Shown here piece by piece: positions 34,738 through 43,738 of a DNA stretch of 64,000 nucleotides. Location: NCBI GenBank assembly GCA_021323535.1, contig JAJONO010000006.1, forward strand, positions 1-64,000, given 5' to 3'. Each line of letters starts with the position of its first letter. Within the stretch, counting starts at the first letter, position 1. This DNA is from Bacteroidota bacterium (GTDB lineage: Bacteria > Bacteroidota > Bacteroidia > B-17B0 > Aurantibacillaceae). The notes under the pieces were generated by a model that saw only the letters and a list, made by a program, of their open reading frames with translations, was not told the DNA's origin and did no database searches. The position numbers and the translations under genes were made by a program.

Positions 34738-35871
34738 TTATTTAAGTTTTGTCAGTTTATCGGCTCCGTATGGCAAACCATCGAGATGGCCTGTAGAGAA
34801 AAATAGTATAACAATATCCGTGTTTTTAAGCTCTTCGTTAAGATCAAGCTCCTCAACAGGACCGCCTTTTTTAGAAGGATCAAAAGGGTTTGCTGTTTTG
34901 AAGTAATACAGAAAGTAGGTTTCTTTTGAAAACACTTTACCTGGTATCCATGTATTATTCAGGCCGTAAAAAAAACTATCTCCAATGATCATTACTTTTG
35001 GTTTTTCACAACTGTCGTTATTATGTTCGTATTCAATAGTTGGATAAGCTAATTTTTCGGTATTTACCCTGCGTAATAAATTCATTGCTTTTGTAATATC
35101 ATCATCGCCCAAACGGGCCGTATCACTTAGTTCAATATCTTTAATATGGAACGTGTTAACTTTTTTGCCCGTTTCAAAAGCAACTCTTCTCAGCAACGTA
35201 TCCAATGCAATATAGGCTCCGTAAGTTGTCCAGTGAACAGCGCCTTGTGTAAACAATGGATGTTCAGCTGTTGGTTTTAATTTTCTGAAATAACTGTCAT
35301 AATCCAGTAATGGAACCCCGGCTACTTTTAATTTTTTTTGATAATAGGTATAAAAATTCACGTCTTTTACCTGTGCGAGGTTTGTGTCTGGTAAAAACTC
35401 GGGATAAAAACTTTCTTTACATGGAGCAAAACATACAAGCAGCTTTACGTTCTTTGCTTTCAGAGATTCATTTAATTGGGTAATTGTTTTAAATACCGAA
35501 TCAGCGTATTTTTGTTTGAATGTTCTACCTGTATAATTCTGATAAAAGGTGTTTCCGTAGAGGTAATTATTCTTACCAAGAAAAACATCGTTTACATGAA
35601 GATCTTTATAAAACGAAAATTCGATTTCATTATTCAGTTTCACTAAAAAATTTCTGAATCCGAAATTCTCGTTAACAAAATCTTCTTTCTTTTGCTGATA
35701 GCGCCTGTTGAACCAGTTCTCAGGTGTGAGTACAGTGTCTTTCTTTATTTCATAAGAGCCATAAAGAATATCAGTTCTGTCAAAGATCCCGAATTTCTGT
35801 TCTAATAAGGGAATGAAGATCACGATCATGACCAGAACCAACATTACTATTTTTGATTTATTTCTCATCAA
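34738..35871 (-). CDS. AlgJ/AlgX-like SGNH acetyltransferase component
   Basis: 377-residue protein with an N-terminal membrane anchor (about residues 8-22) and an extracytoplasmic SGNH-like domain of the AlgX/AlgJ family. Visible features are ENFGFRNFLVKLNNEIEFS, FLGKNNYLYGNTFYQ and the nucleophile block VMIIGDSFFYGLNN (about 293-306); HWTTYGAYIAL supplies the His region. It overlaps the MBOAT gene by 4 nt. Together they would move acetyl groups across the membrane to a surface polysaccharide; the polymer is unknown. Confidence 0.8.
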   Translation of the reverse strand: MMRNKSKIVMLVLVMIVIFIPLLEQKFGIFDRTDILYGSYEIKKDTVLTPENWFNRRYQQKKEDFVNENFGFRNFLVKLNNEIEFSFYKDLHVNDVFLGKNNYLYGNTFYQNYTGRTFKQKYADSVFKTITQLNESLKAKNVKLLVCFAPCKESFYPEFLPDTNLAQVKDVNFYTYYQKKLKVAGVPLLDYDSYFRKLKPTAEHPLFTQGAVHWTTYGAYIALDTLLRRVAFETGKKVNTFHIKDIELSDTARLGDDDITKAMNLLRRVNTEKLAYPTIEYEHNNDSCEKPKVMIIGDSFFYGLNNTWIPGKVFSKETYFLYYFKTANPFDPSKKGGPVEELDLNEELKNTDIVILFFSTGHLDGLPYGADKLTKLK

Positions 35872-37295
35872 AACCTGAAATAAATAAAAGGATTAAAATC
35901 GGTAGCTGTTATTGATGCAAGTGATACGACGAAAATAAGCAGACTTACAACAACAAATGCTAATTGTGGAACATTACTTTTGTTATCATTAAAAAAAACA
36001 TAATCCTGTATTTTTTTTCCGAAAGGAAGAAGAATAAAAACTGAAAAAAAGATAGAAGCACCGAAGGCATAAACGTTTCGGGTATCGGTAGAAAAATCAA
36101 AACTAAAATTTGAAAAATCGAACATGTGTATTACATATCGCAACGCTTTGTCAAATGTTTCATGCCTGAAAAATACCCAGCCGATAGTAACAACAATAAA
36201 CGTAAATACAACGGAGAAGATTTTTCCTTTTTCAAGAAATTTTAAGAGGAACATTCTCTCAAGCACCAGCCAGAAACCGTGGTAAAGTCCCCAGATAATA
36301 AACGTCCACTCGGCGCCATGCCAGAACCCACTCAGAATAAAAACCAGCCAAAGGTTAAAATATAAACGAAGCTGAGATTTTACTTTATTGCCTCCTAACG
36401 GAATGTAGAGATAATTCTTCATCCACGAACCGAGGGTCATGTGCCATCGCCTCCAGAATTCGGTAATGCTTTTAGAAGTATAGGGGTTGTTAAAATTTTC
36501 GGGAAAATTGAAACCGAACATTTTTCCAAGGCCAATTGCCATATCCGAGTATCCTGAAAAATCGAAGTAGATCTGGAACGTATAACCTAAAGCACCCATC
36601 CAGCAATCAATTGTTGTAAGTGATTCAGGAGAAAGATAAAAATAAAAGTTAGCAAATTTTGCAAGCGCGTTTGCAATAAGTACTTTTTTTCCTAGTCCTA
36701 TTGCAAAACGACAGAAGCCATTAAGTATCATATCTACATTATAGGTTGCGAAACGTCCGGTCATTTGATCGGCAATTTCACTGAACCTGATAATTGGACC
36801 CGCAATGAGTTTCGGAAACAATAGTATATAAAGCTGGTATTGAAAAAAATTATTGAGTGGTTTGTGTTCGTTCCTGTATACATCAATTACGTAAGTAAGA
36901 CTTTCGAACGTATAAAAAGAAATCCCGATCGGCAGTATCACGTTCACCCAATGAATTTCGTTGGCGTCGAATTTTGATAGCAGATGATTGATGTTTTCTA
37001 TAAAGAAATTACAATATTTGAAATAGAAAAGAAGACCTACATTTAGCATTACTGATAAAATCAACAGGAGCTTCTTTCTTTTTTGAGCCCGGGATTGCCA
37101 CATGAATTGCACCAGGAAATAATCCAGAGTAGTGGTAAAAAGAATGACAAAAATAAAAAGAGGAGCACCCCAGCTGTAAAACGCGATGCTTGAAAGAAGT
37201 AAAAAAATGTTCTTTGCTTTATGCGGTAATACAAAGTACAGTAAAAGAACTACCGGTAAAAAGTAAACCAGGAATATAGAACTGCTGAATAACAC
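35868..37295 (-). CDS. MBOAT family O-acyltransferase (AlgI/PatA-like)
   Basis: 475-residue multi-spanning O-acyltransferase. About ten membrane segments are visible. The family motifs include SIAFYSWG near residue 36, LPIGISFYTFESLTYVIDVYR (about 121-141), FWRRWHMTLGSWMKNYLYIPLGG (about 279-301) and the catalytic His region LSGFWHGAEWTFIIWGLYHG (about 318-337). It is translationally coupled to the AlgJ-like gene. A role in acetylation of a surface polymer is inferred from the pair. Confidence 0.9.
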   Translation of the reverse strand: MLFSSSIFLVYFLPVVLLLYFVLPHKAKNIFLLLSSIAFYSWGAPLFIFVILFTTTLDYFLVQFMWQSRAQKRKKLLLILSVMLNVGLLFYFKYCNFFIENINHLLSKFDANEIHWVNVILPIGISFYTFESLTYVIDVYRNEHKPLNNFFQYQLYILLFPKLIAGPIIRFSEIADQMTGRFATYNVDMILNGFCRFAIGLGKKVLIANALAKFANFYFYLSPESLTTIDCWMGALGYTFQIYFDFSGYSDMAIGLGKMFGFNFPENFNNPYTSKSITEFWRRWHMTLGSWMKNYLYIPLGGNKVKSQLRLYFNLWLVFILSGFWHGAEWTFIIWGLYHGFWLVLERMFLLKFLEKGKIFSVVFTFIVVTIGWVFFRHETFDKALRYVIHMFDFSNFSFDFSTDTRNVYAFGASIFFSVFILLPFGKKIQDYVFFNDNKSNVPQLAFVVVSLLIFVVSLASITATDFNPFIYFRF

Positions 37296-37362
37296 AATGT
37301 TGAAAGTAAATGTAATTATTTTATTACATGCTTCAACAAGGAAGGATTAAAAGCCTGTGCTC

Positions 37363-39735
37363 TTATTTGCCTTCTTTAGCTTTCTGCATTGGATTGCCTC
37401 CGGTGCTTTGTCCGCGACCGGTTGCTGCTTTCGCTTTGTACAGCTCAAATTTCGAAGGTTCGCTTTTTATGTTCCAGGTATTGTTCTTCTCGTTAATGTC
37501 GGCTGTTTCTTTATAGGGATCGAGTAGGATGGAGGTTACCTTTTTTGTCTTTAAGAATGTTTTATGAATTTCCTTTTCGTTTTTTCTCCACACATAAACA
37601 TGTAAACGTTCAATTTCGGTGCTGCCATCTGAGTAGTTCCATTGAATGATGACCGGCATTACCGAGCCACCCTTGTTAGAGAATTTGATCTCGTAAACAT
37701 AATTGCCATTGAATTTTGCGAATGTGGAATCAGGAATTTCCTCGAGACCTTCATTACGGTTTTTAATTTCGCGCATTAAAGGAGGATTTGGTTTGTAGTG
37801 GTAATAAAAATCACGAAGAGTGGTATCAATATCCACCATAGCTTTTAAACCACTTTCCCTGTTTCTTACTTTGGTAATGTATTCATATCCTAAAGGTTGT
37901 TTCAGGAAAGAATAAACAGTATCCATCTGCACTTTTACTTTTTGTCCTTTTACAATCTGGTAAGCTTTCACTGTATCAACCGAAATATCTACAGGGTCGG
38001 TATCGTAGAACCAGCTTCTCCAGAACCAATCCAGATCAACCGCGCTTGCGTCTTCCATGCTTCTGAAAAAATCTGCAGGCTCCGGATGTTTAAACGCCCA
38101 TCGGTTGCAATATTGTTTAAACGAGAAGTCGAATAATTCACGGCCCATTACTGTTTCTCTCAGAACCGTTAAAGCTGTTGCCGGTTTTCCATAAGCATTG
38201 GCTCCGAAATTGTTAATGTTTTCGCTGTTTACCATAATAGGTTCAAGCTGGTTTTTAGGGAGACGGAAATAATCCACCATTTTATGAGCAGGGCCGCGTT
38301 GCGATGGATAATTATAATCCCATTCCTGTTCGGTAAGAAATTGCACGAATGTATTCAATCCTTCATCGAGCCAGGTCCATTGACGTTCATCACTGTTGAT
38401 GATCATCGGGAAGAAATTGTGCCCCACTTCGTGAATGATCACAAGTATCATCCCGTTCTTGGAGCCTTCGGTATAGGTGCCGTCTTTTTCTGTTCTTCCG
38501 AAGTTGAAGCAGATCATTGGATATTCCATTCCGTTAGCGGCTTCAATACTTTGTGCCACAGGATACGGATAATCGATCGTATATTTTGAATAGGTTTTGA
38601 TGGTATGCGCTACAACTTTTGTAGAATACTTTCGGTATAATCCATAAGCTTCTTTGCCATAAAAGCTCATGCACATTACTTTTTTTCCTCCAACAGTAAT
38701 TGGCATAGCATCCCAGCAATATTTACGTGAGCTTCCCCATGCAAAATCGCGAACGCTATCGGCTTTAAATATCCAGGTTTTTGTTGCGCCGTTCAATCCT
38801 GTTTTTTTCTTTTCAGCATCAACCGCGTCTGCCAGTAAACCAATTTCCACTGGTTCTTTAGCAGTTTGCGCTTTCTGCCATCTGCCTAATTGCGCAGGGG
38901 ATAATACCTGAGCGTAATTCTGACATTCACCGGTTGAACAAACAAGGTGATCGGCCGGAACTGTCATTTTTACTCTGAAATTTCCGAAGGCGAGAGCAAA
39001 TTCACCACGACCTAAAAACTGTTTGTTTTGCCAGCCATGAAAATCGCTGTACACACACATTCTCGGATACCATTGTGTGAGTGTAAATAAATGATTTCCG
39101 TCTTCTGGAAAGAACTCATAACCACCACGACCACCATACTCAATACGGTTGATCATTTTATAGTGCCATTTGATCCTGAATTTTACTTTTCCTTTTGAAG
39201 CAAGCGGTTTTGGAAGATCGATACGCATCATGGTTTCGTTGATGGTATATTTGAGGGCGTTCCCTTTTTCATCGGTAACAGCGTCGATCTTATCTCCGAG
39301 CCCAGCCAGTTTTTCTTTGGTATTCATTCCTTTAAGATCCTTTTCAGTGAAAGGTTCGTTAAGGTGATTTTCTTCAATACCATGAACAAAAGAATTAGGA
39401 TCGTGCTGGTTCTCGTCGAGCTGAAGCCATAAATAATTTAATGCATCGGGAGAGTTATTGTGATAGGTAACAGTTTCGGTTCCTATAACAGAAAGATTTT
39501 TTTCATCGAGTGTAACATCAATATCGTAATCGGCCTTTTGCTGCCAGTATTTGCCTCCCGGTGCGCCTGAAGCGGTACGGTATTCGTTTGGTGTTGGAAG
39601 AATAGTACCAAGCTGTTCGAATTTATTTCCGTGATTCGATTGGGGATTATTTTGAATATTCTGCGCGAAAAAAATATTACCGCAAAATGAAAGGATCGAA
39701 ATAAAAAGAGCTTTGTTATAATTGAAAGGCTTCAT
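37363..39735 (-). CDS. M1 family metallopeptidase
   Basis: 790-residue exported gluzincin aminopeptidase-like protein. A signal peptide (residues 1-24) is followed by the M1 catalytic domain: the substrate motif ANGMEYPMICF (GAMEN-like), zinc site HEVGHNFFP and, 18 residues later, the third ligand in WLDEGLNTF. The C-terminal 300 residues carry no recognised second enzyme. It is divergent from a DUF6702 gene, a neighbour pair common in Bacteroidota. An envelope or extracellular protein-degradation role is likely. Confidence 0.9.
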   Translation of the reverse strand: MKPFNYNKALFISILSFCGNIFFAQNIQNNPQSNHGNKFEQLGTILPTPNEYRTASGAPGGKYWQQKADYDIDVTLDEKNLSVIGTETVTYHNNSPDALNYLWLQLDENQHDPNSFVHGIEENHLNEPFTEKDLKGMNTKEKLAGLGDKIDAVTDEKGNALKYTINETMMRIDLPKPLASKGKVKFRIKWHYKMINRIEYGGRGGYEFFPEDGNHLFTLTQWYPRMCVYSDFHGWQNKQFLGRGEFALAFGNFRVKMTVPADHLVCSTGECQNYAQVLSPAQLGRWQKAQTAKEPVEIGLLADAVDAEKKKTGLNGATKTWIFKADSVRDFAWGSSRKYCWDAMPITVGGKKVMCMSFYGKEAYGLYRKYSTKVVAHTIKTYSKYTIDYPYPVAQSIEAANGMEYPMICFNFGRTEKDGTYTEGSKNGMILVIIHEVGHNFFPMIINSDERQWTWLDEGLNTFVQFLTEQEWDYNYPSQRGPAHKMVDYFRLPKNQLEPIMVNSENINNFGANAYGKPATALTVLRETVMGRELFDFSFKQYCNRWAFKHPEPADFFRSMEDASAVDLDWFWRSWFYDTDPVDISVDTVKAYQIVKGQKVKVQMDTVYSFLKQPLGYEYITKVRNRESGLKAMVDIDTTLRDFYYHYKPNPPLMREIKNRNEGLEEIPDSTFAKFNGNYVYEIKFSNKGGSVMPVIIQWNYSDGSTEIERLHVYVWRKNEKEIHKTFLKTKKVTSILLDPYKETADINEKNNTWNIKSEPSKFELYKAKAATGRGQSTGGNPMQKAKEGK

Positions 39736-39783
39736 AAGAGATTATTGGGTGAGATAAAAGTAAATATAAAAGGTATGATAGTG

Positions 39784-39804
39784 TTACCCCTTTTAGGGTG
39801 AAAA
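39784..39804. promoter_or_regulatory. TTACCCC-N5-GGGTGAAAA motif
   Basis: TTACCCC, TTTTA spacer, GGGTGAAAA in the divergent gap between the M1 peptidase and DUF6702 genes, about 50 nt from the former ATG. It is one of four similar sites in the window. Confidence 0.4.
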
Positions 39805-39838
39805 CGTCGAGTTACGCTTTTACATCGACCATTTTAGA

Positions 39839-39846
39839 TATCTTTG
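39839..39846 (+). promoter_or_regulatory. -7 box of the DUF6702 gene
   Basis: TATCTTTG is an exact TAnnTTTG match and ends 6 nt before the ATG at 39853, implying a leaderless or nearly leaderless mRNA. No clear TTG is seen at -33. Confidence 0.5.
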
Positions 39847-39852
39847 CAGGAG

Positions 39853-40356
39853 ATGAGATTCTTTCTACGGTTAATTGTCCTCACACTGTTTCTGTTCTCT
39901 TTTAAAGGGAGCCATCCGTTTTATCTTGGGATTACCGAGATGAAATATAATTCAAAAGAGAAGATCATGGAAACAACTTTCAAATTATTTACCAACGACC
40001 TGGAAGATGCTTTGAAGAAAATCTATAAAACAAAAATTGATCTTATTAATGGAAAAGATAAGGCTGCGATCAACACAATACTGACCAATTATCTGAACCA
40101 GCATTTTAAAGTAAATTGGAATGTAAAACCTGAAAAACAATTTTTTGATTTTATTGGATTTGAACATGAATCGGAAGCAATATGGATATACGTTCAGTAC
40201 CCTGCGCCGGAATCTCCAAAGTTTTTGGAAATCGAAAATACCTTGCTCTACGATTATCTTTCTTCGCAAACCAATATTGTTCATGTCGATGTGAACGGCG
40301 TTAAGAAAAGCTCAAAGGTTTCCAATCCGGAGAAGAAGCTGGTGTTTGAATTCTAA
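39853..40356 (+). CDS. DUF6702 family exported protein
   Basis: 167-residue exported protein of the Bacteroidota DUF6702 family. A hydrophobic signal segment (residues about 3-18) precedes the family-like HPFYLGITEMKYNSKEKIMETTFKLFTNDLEDAL, DLINGKDK and a central domain. I chose the ATG at 39853 rather than the upstream in-frame TTG because the latter overlaps the -7 box. It lies beside the M1 peptidase. Function unknown. Confidence 0.75.
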   Translation: MRFFLRLIVLTLFLFSFKGSHPFYLGITEMKYNSKEKIMETTFKLFTNDLEDALKKIYKTKIDLINGKDKAAINTILTNYLNQHFKVNWNVKPEKQFFDFIGFEHESEAIWIYVQYPAPESPKFLEIENTLLYDYLSSQTNIVHVDVNGVKKSSKVSNPEKKLVFEF

Positions 40357-40420
40357 TCATTTTAGCTGTGCCGGCTCCGAAGCTTTAGCGCACGCTGGAT
40401 TTTCTCGGATTTCGTTAATC

Positions 40421-40450
40421 AATCTGCGTAAATCTGTGTAGTCTGCGGCT
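40421..40450. repeat. Near-decamer tandem repeat
   Basis: Three 10-nt units (AATCTGCGTA, AATCTGTGTA, GTCTGCGGCT) followed by AAAAAAATCTG. I recognise AATCTGCGTAAATCTG as a dispersed intergenic word in many bacterial genomes; its role is unknown. Confidence 0.5.
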
Positions 40451-40653
40451 AAAAAAATCTGTATGGTTAACAACCGGTTAATAACCTGTGTGCAACCTTT
40501 TTATATCCCGGCACGTTAGAATAAGTGAGTGATCGTCCTATAAAAGTGAGTGAAACAGTCCTTTTCGGGTCTGGAATGTCAAAGAATATAGTAAAAAACC
40601 TTAAAAAAACTATCTATGTTAATAACTTTAGGTCCAAATCGGACTTATGGGGG

Positions 40654-40683
40654 TTGCATTTCTCTAAAAAAAGACAATCTTTG
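40654..40683 (+). promoter_or_regulatory. Promoter of the M23 peptidase gene
   Basis: TTG at 40654-40656, a 19-nt spacer and AATCTTTG at 40676-40683 (one mismatch to TAnnTTTG). The ATG is 17 nt downstream. Confidence 0.65.
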
Positions 40684-40699
40684 CAAAATTCAAATCCAA

Positions 40700-41677
40700 A
40701 TGAAAAGGTTAATTTTCATATTATCAATCAGTTGCATCGGCTTTTTATCGGCCGGAGCCACTACCTTTTCTGTTAAGGATGAGAAAAAACCTGGTGATGA
40801 CAAAAAGGCGAAAGCCAAACGTGAAGACACCACCAAGCAGGTTGTTAATTGTGAGACCCTTACGAGTAATTCCGAGGACGAGGCGATAGATACCGCCCAG
40901 ATTCTGTTTCCAAGCCACGATCTTTATGCAAGCTGGGACACTTCACGAGCACATCCTTATAATTTTAATGAAGCTTTTAAGGACGACAGCGTTCTTCTTG
41001 TTCTTACTCATCCTGAAGATTGTGGTTTTTCAATGCCTGTAAAAGGTGGAATTACCAGTGATTTTGGCTGGAGAAGATACCGTCCGCATTACGGAACCGA
41101 CATTGACCTTGAAACAGGCGACTCGGTTGCTGTGGCTTTCGATGGCATGGTTCGTATGGCCAAATACTATTATGGTTACGGAAATTGCATTATTGTAAGA
41201 CACGCCAATGGCCTTGAAACGGTTTACGGACATTTATCTAAAATTATGGTAGAGCCTGGTCAAACGGTGGTTGCTGGTTCGGTAATAGGACTTGGTGGAA
41301 ATACAGGTCGCTCGTTTGGGAGCCACTTACATTTTGAAATGCGTTATTTAGGGCAGGCTTTAGATTCTGAAGACTTTGTAGATTATTCGAAAGGCTGCCT
41401 CAAATCTAATACGTTCGTTTTAAGAAAAGCCGATGTTGAACATAAATATGATCTAAGGGCCCTTCGTTCTCGTCATAAAAGAGACGTTGGTCTTGCAAGA
41501 GCGTCAGGTAAAGGTAAAGCCGGTGGCAAAGCTGTAAAAGGAGTTTATAGAGTGCGCCAGGGCGATACGCTTGGAGCGATTGCAAAACGTAATCACACCA
41601 CAGTGAAGGCAATCTGTAAAAAGAATGGTTTAAAACCTACATCGGTTCTCCGCTTGGGGCAAAAACTTAAAATTTAA
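40700..41677 (+). CDS. M23 metallopeptidase with LysM domain
   Basis: 325-residue exported murein hydrolase. A signal peptide starts at MKRLIFILSISCIGFLSAGA; the upstream in-frame ATG at 40616 precedes the promoter and was rejected. The M23 (lysostaphin-like) domain has GGITSDFGWRR, HYGTDIDLETGD with the first zinc His/Asp, and the HLHFEMR zinc motif. The C-terminal 45 residues are a LysM domain (YRVRQGDTLGAIAKRNHTT). Predicted to cut peptidoglycan cross-links in the periplasm. It converges with the LRR gene with an 11-nt overlap. Confidence 0.88.
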   Translation: MKRLIFILSISCIGFLSAGATTFSVKDEKKPGDDKKAKAKREDTTKQVVNCETLTSNSEDEAIDTAQILFPSHDLYASWDTSRAHPYNFNEAFKDDSVLLVLTHPEDCGFSMPVKGGITSDFGWRRYRPHYGTDIDLETGDSVAVAFDGMVRMAKYYYGYGNCIIVRHANGLETVYGHLSKIMVEPGQTVVAGSVIGLGGNTGRSFGSHLHFEMRYLGQALDSEDFVDYSKGCLKSNTFVLRKADVEHKYDLRALRSRHKRDVGLARASGKGKAGGKAVKGVYRVRQGDTLGAIAKRNHTTVKAICKKNGLKPTSVLRLGQKLKI

Positions 41678-42521
41678 TCTCGCATCCTGGAAGCAGGATC
41701 TTTAACTTTTCAATTTCTTCAAGGCTCATTGGATTTCCTCTCAGGTCAAGCAACGTAAGATTTTCAAGATGACAAATACTGTCAGGAAGTTTCTCGATCT
41801 TATTACCTCTTAATGATATGAAACGAAGCTTTGGTGCTTTGTAGATATCGAAAGGAATCTGCGAAAGTGGATTGTTCTCGATAATGAGGATCTCAAGATT
41901 CTGGAGTCGTTCAAAATGCCTGGTTACGTAATGCGTGTTTGTATTGGAAAGGTTCAGGTAGTTTAACGATGGAAGTTTGAATAATTGTTTCGGAAAACTG
42001 TCCATCACACAATTTTCAATGGCTACATCTTTCAGGTTTTTAAGAAAATGCATGGTATTAGGAAGCTTCAGCGTGTCGTCGGTATTACCAAATTTTAATG
42101 TCTGAAGTTTACTAAGGAACGCGATCTGAGCAGGAATACTGTCAATTTTTGTGTGCTGAAGTTCGATGTAATGTAAATTATAAAACGGTTTGAGGTTGGG
42201 GGGAAAAGTGCTGAACTGGTTATTATAGGAAGCAAAATAAATGAGATTAAAAAGGGCGTCAAAGTTCTTTGGATACTCGGTTACCTCATTTGTACTAAGC
42301 TTAAGCGCCTGAAGATCGGTGAGTTTATAAATTTTATTGTAGAGTTTTGGTTCCAGCTTTTTAAAACTAAGATCCATTTTATAGATTTTCTTTTCAATGT
42401 CTATGGCTTTCTTAAGTTCGGTATGAACCTCGCTGCCCATTGGTCCGTATTTATCAAACTCCTTTTGCGAAACAGCTACTAAAGGCAGGATGGCGGAGGC
42501 AAGGATGATAAGGTGTTTCAT
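41667..42521 (-). CDS. Leucine-rich repeat protein
   Basis: 284-residue exported LRR protein. A signal peptide (MKHLIILASAILPLVAVSQ) is followed by about seven LRRs of 22-24 residues (for example LKFGNTDDTLKLPNTMHFLKN and LRFISLRGNKIEKLPDSICH). No enzymatic domain follows; the protein ends in a partial repeat. A surface or periplasmic ligand-binding role is possible. It is encoded on the strand opposite to the M23 gene and next to gldB. Confidence 0.75.
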   Translation of the reverse strand: MKHLIILASAILPLVAVSQKEFDKYGPMGSEVHTELKKAIDIEKKIYKMDLSFKKLEPKLYNKIYKLTDLQALKLSTNEVTEYPKNFDALFNLIYFASYNNQFSTFPPNLKPFYNLHYIELQHTKIDSIPAQIAFLSKLQTLKFGNTDDTLKLPNTMHFLKNLKDVAIENCVMDSFPKQLFKLPSLNYLNLSNTNTHYVTRHFERLQNLEILIIENNPLSQIPFDIYKAPKLRFISLRGNKIEKLPDSICHLENLTLLDLRGNPMSLEEIEKLKILLPGCEIKF

Positions 42522-42603
42522 TGAAAAATATCTCCATACAAAAACGGATTTTTTAAGTAAAGAGACAAGTTATTTTATTAACATCATCGAGTTACTTGAA
42601 TCA

Positions 42604-42677
42604 GATTCAAGAACCAAGAGCCCAGATCCAAGTCAACTCGACTAATGACTTGATTCTAGTTTCTTATCTCTTGATTC
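42604..42677. repeat. Heptad-periodic long hairpin between LRR and gldB genes
   Basis: Arms of 31 nt (42604-42634 and 42647-42677) flank a 12-nt loop. Each arm is a series of 7-nt units, GATT-CAAGAAC-CAAGAGC-CCAGATC-CAAGTC on the left and the similar reverse complement on the right (about 22 of 31 positions pair). Both flanking genes are on the minus strand. There is no T-run. Similar elements lie at 17027-17079 and 45320-45366. Confidence 0.6.
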
Positions 42678-42678
42678 T

Positions 42679-43695
42679 CTACGGCCGGTATTTGCTCTTA
42701 TTCAGAATTTTTTGCAGATCCTTCTCGGCCATGAGCTGTTCGAGTGTAACATCGTTATTTTTCATGTAGCTTCTTACGATCTGCAAGCCTATCCACATGG
42801 CAATCCTCGGAGGACATTCTTTACTGATGACACCTGTAAATGGACCGGGGTCTATCAATTCATGAATACCGCGTATGTTGTTTTCGTAGAGCCTGTTTTT
42901 CTCTGCAAAGTAACTCCAGAGGTTTTTTTCATATTTCTGACAATAATTAAACTGAATCGTAGAGTAGTTTAACAACAAAGTATCGTGGTGCTGCGGTAAC
43001 AGGGCGTTAACGGCGTAATAGATCTTTCCGTAAAAAATAGTGTGATGCAATAATGTATTTACAACAGAATCGGAATTATCAAACTCGGTCACCATCCAGC
43101 CAAATGCGAGACCAGGTACAATATAATTGTGATTCATGTATCTTGTCTGGTATTGTGGAAGTTTAAGCATCTGGTAATACACACAGGTATCGCCCAAATA
43201 CATATCGAGACCGAGAACTAGGGAAGTATCGAGGTAGGCCCAGGCGTAATTCCAGCCGGTAAGGCAGGTGATAAGGCGTTTGGGTAATTTACGGTTGGGG
43301 AAATGATGTTTGAAACGTTTTACACAATTGTTGAGTTCGGGTTCAATTTCAGAAATCAATTCCGGCGTATAATATTTTTTTACTTGTGCATAACAGCCAA
43401 GAATATCGCGATCGTGTGTAAAGTTCACTATTGCCGGTTTATAAAGAGAATCGCGGCTTCCCCGTCTGTTAAGGAAAGTCGAAATGTAGTGGTCGTAAAA
43501 AGATCCGTAACGGTCGAGTATTTTTTCGGTAACAGAGTCTACGTTATTCTGGCCAATCGTAAAAACGTCTTCTTCAAGACGCATGACTTTAAGCGGCTCA
43601 GTATTAATATTGGAAATGTCGACATCAAGTTTATTCTCCCTGCATGACGTTAATAATAAAATTGCAATTAAACCTGAAAGAACTCTTTGCATCAT
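42679..43695 (-). CDS. gldB: Gliding motility lipoprotein GldB
   Basis: Lipoprotein needed for gliding and T9SS function in Flavobacterium. The 338-residue product starts MMQRVLSGLIAILLLTSCRE with lipobox LTSC. The pattern RLEEDVFTIGQNNVDSVTEKI, MYLGDTCVYYQML and NHNYIVPGLAFGWMVTE, and the end segment GPFTGVISKECPPRIAMWIG match GldB. I chose the ATG at 43695 because the longer open frame runs through the divergent promoter. gldC, often adjacent, is not here. The protein implies gliding or T9SS activity in this organism. Confidence 0.85.
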   Translation of the reverse strand: MMQRVLSGLIAILLLTSCRENKLDVDISNINTEPLKVMRLEEDVFTIGQNNVDSVTEKILDRYGSFYDHYISTFLNRRGSRDSLYKPAIVNFTHDRDILGCYAQVKKYYTPELISEIEPELNNCVKRFKHHFPNRKLPKRLITCLTGWNYAWAYLDTSLVLGLDMYLGDTCVYYQMLKLPQYQTRYMNHNYIVPGLAFGWMVTEFDNSDSVVNTLLHHTIFYGKIYYAVNALLPQHHDTLLLNYSTIQFNYCQKYEKNLWSYFAEKNRLYENNIRGIHELIDPGPFTGVISKECPPRIAMWIGLQIVRSYMKNNDVTLEQLMAEKDLQKILNKSKYRP

Positions 43696-43715
43696 ACCGT
43701 AAATTTTTATATTTG
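43687..43715 (+). promoter_or_regulatory. Promoter of the beta-barrel protein gene
   Basis: TTG at 43687-43689, an 18-nt spacer and TATATTTG at 43708-43715. It overlaps the gldB start codon on the other strand; the ATG of the barrel gene lies 24-27 nt downstream. Confidence 0.7.
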
Positions 43716-43738
43716 TAAAATTAATCTTTAAAAAATTG

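Larger units (their letters stand above)
40357..40699 (+). other. Intergenic region with decamer repeat and promoter
   Basis: 343 nt without a gene. It contains a GAAGCTTTAGCGCACGC palindromic segment at 40379-40395, similar to the REP insert at 27835, and a run of near-decamers AATCTGCGTA/AATCTGTGTA/GTCTGCGGCT (40421-40450). Downstream is the promoter of the M23 gene. The open frames here are short and unlike proteins. Confidence 0.5.
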
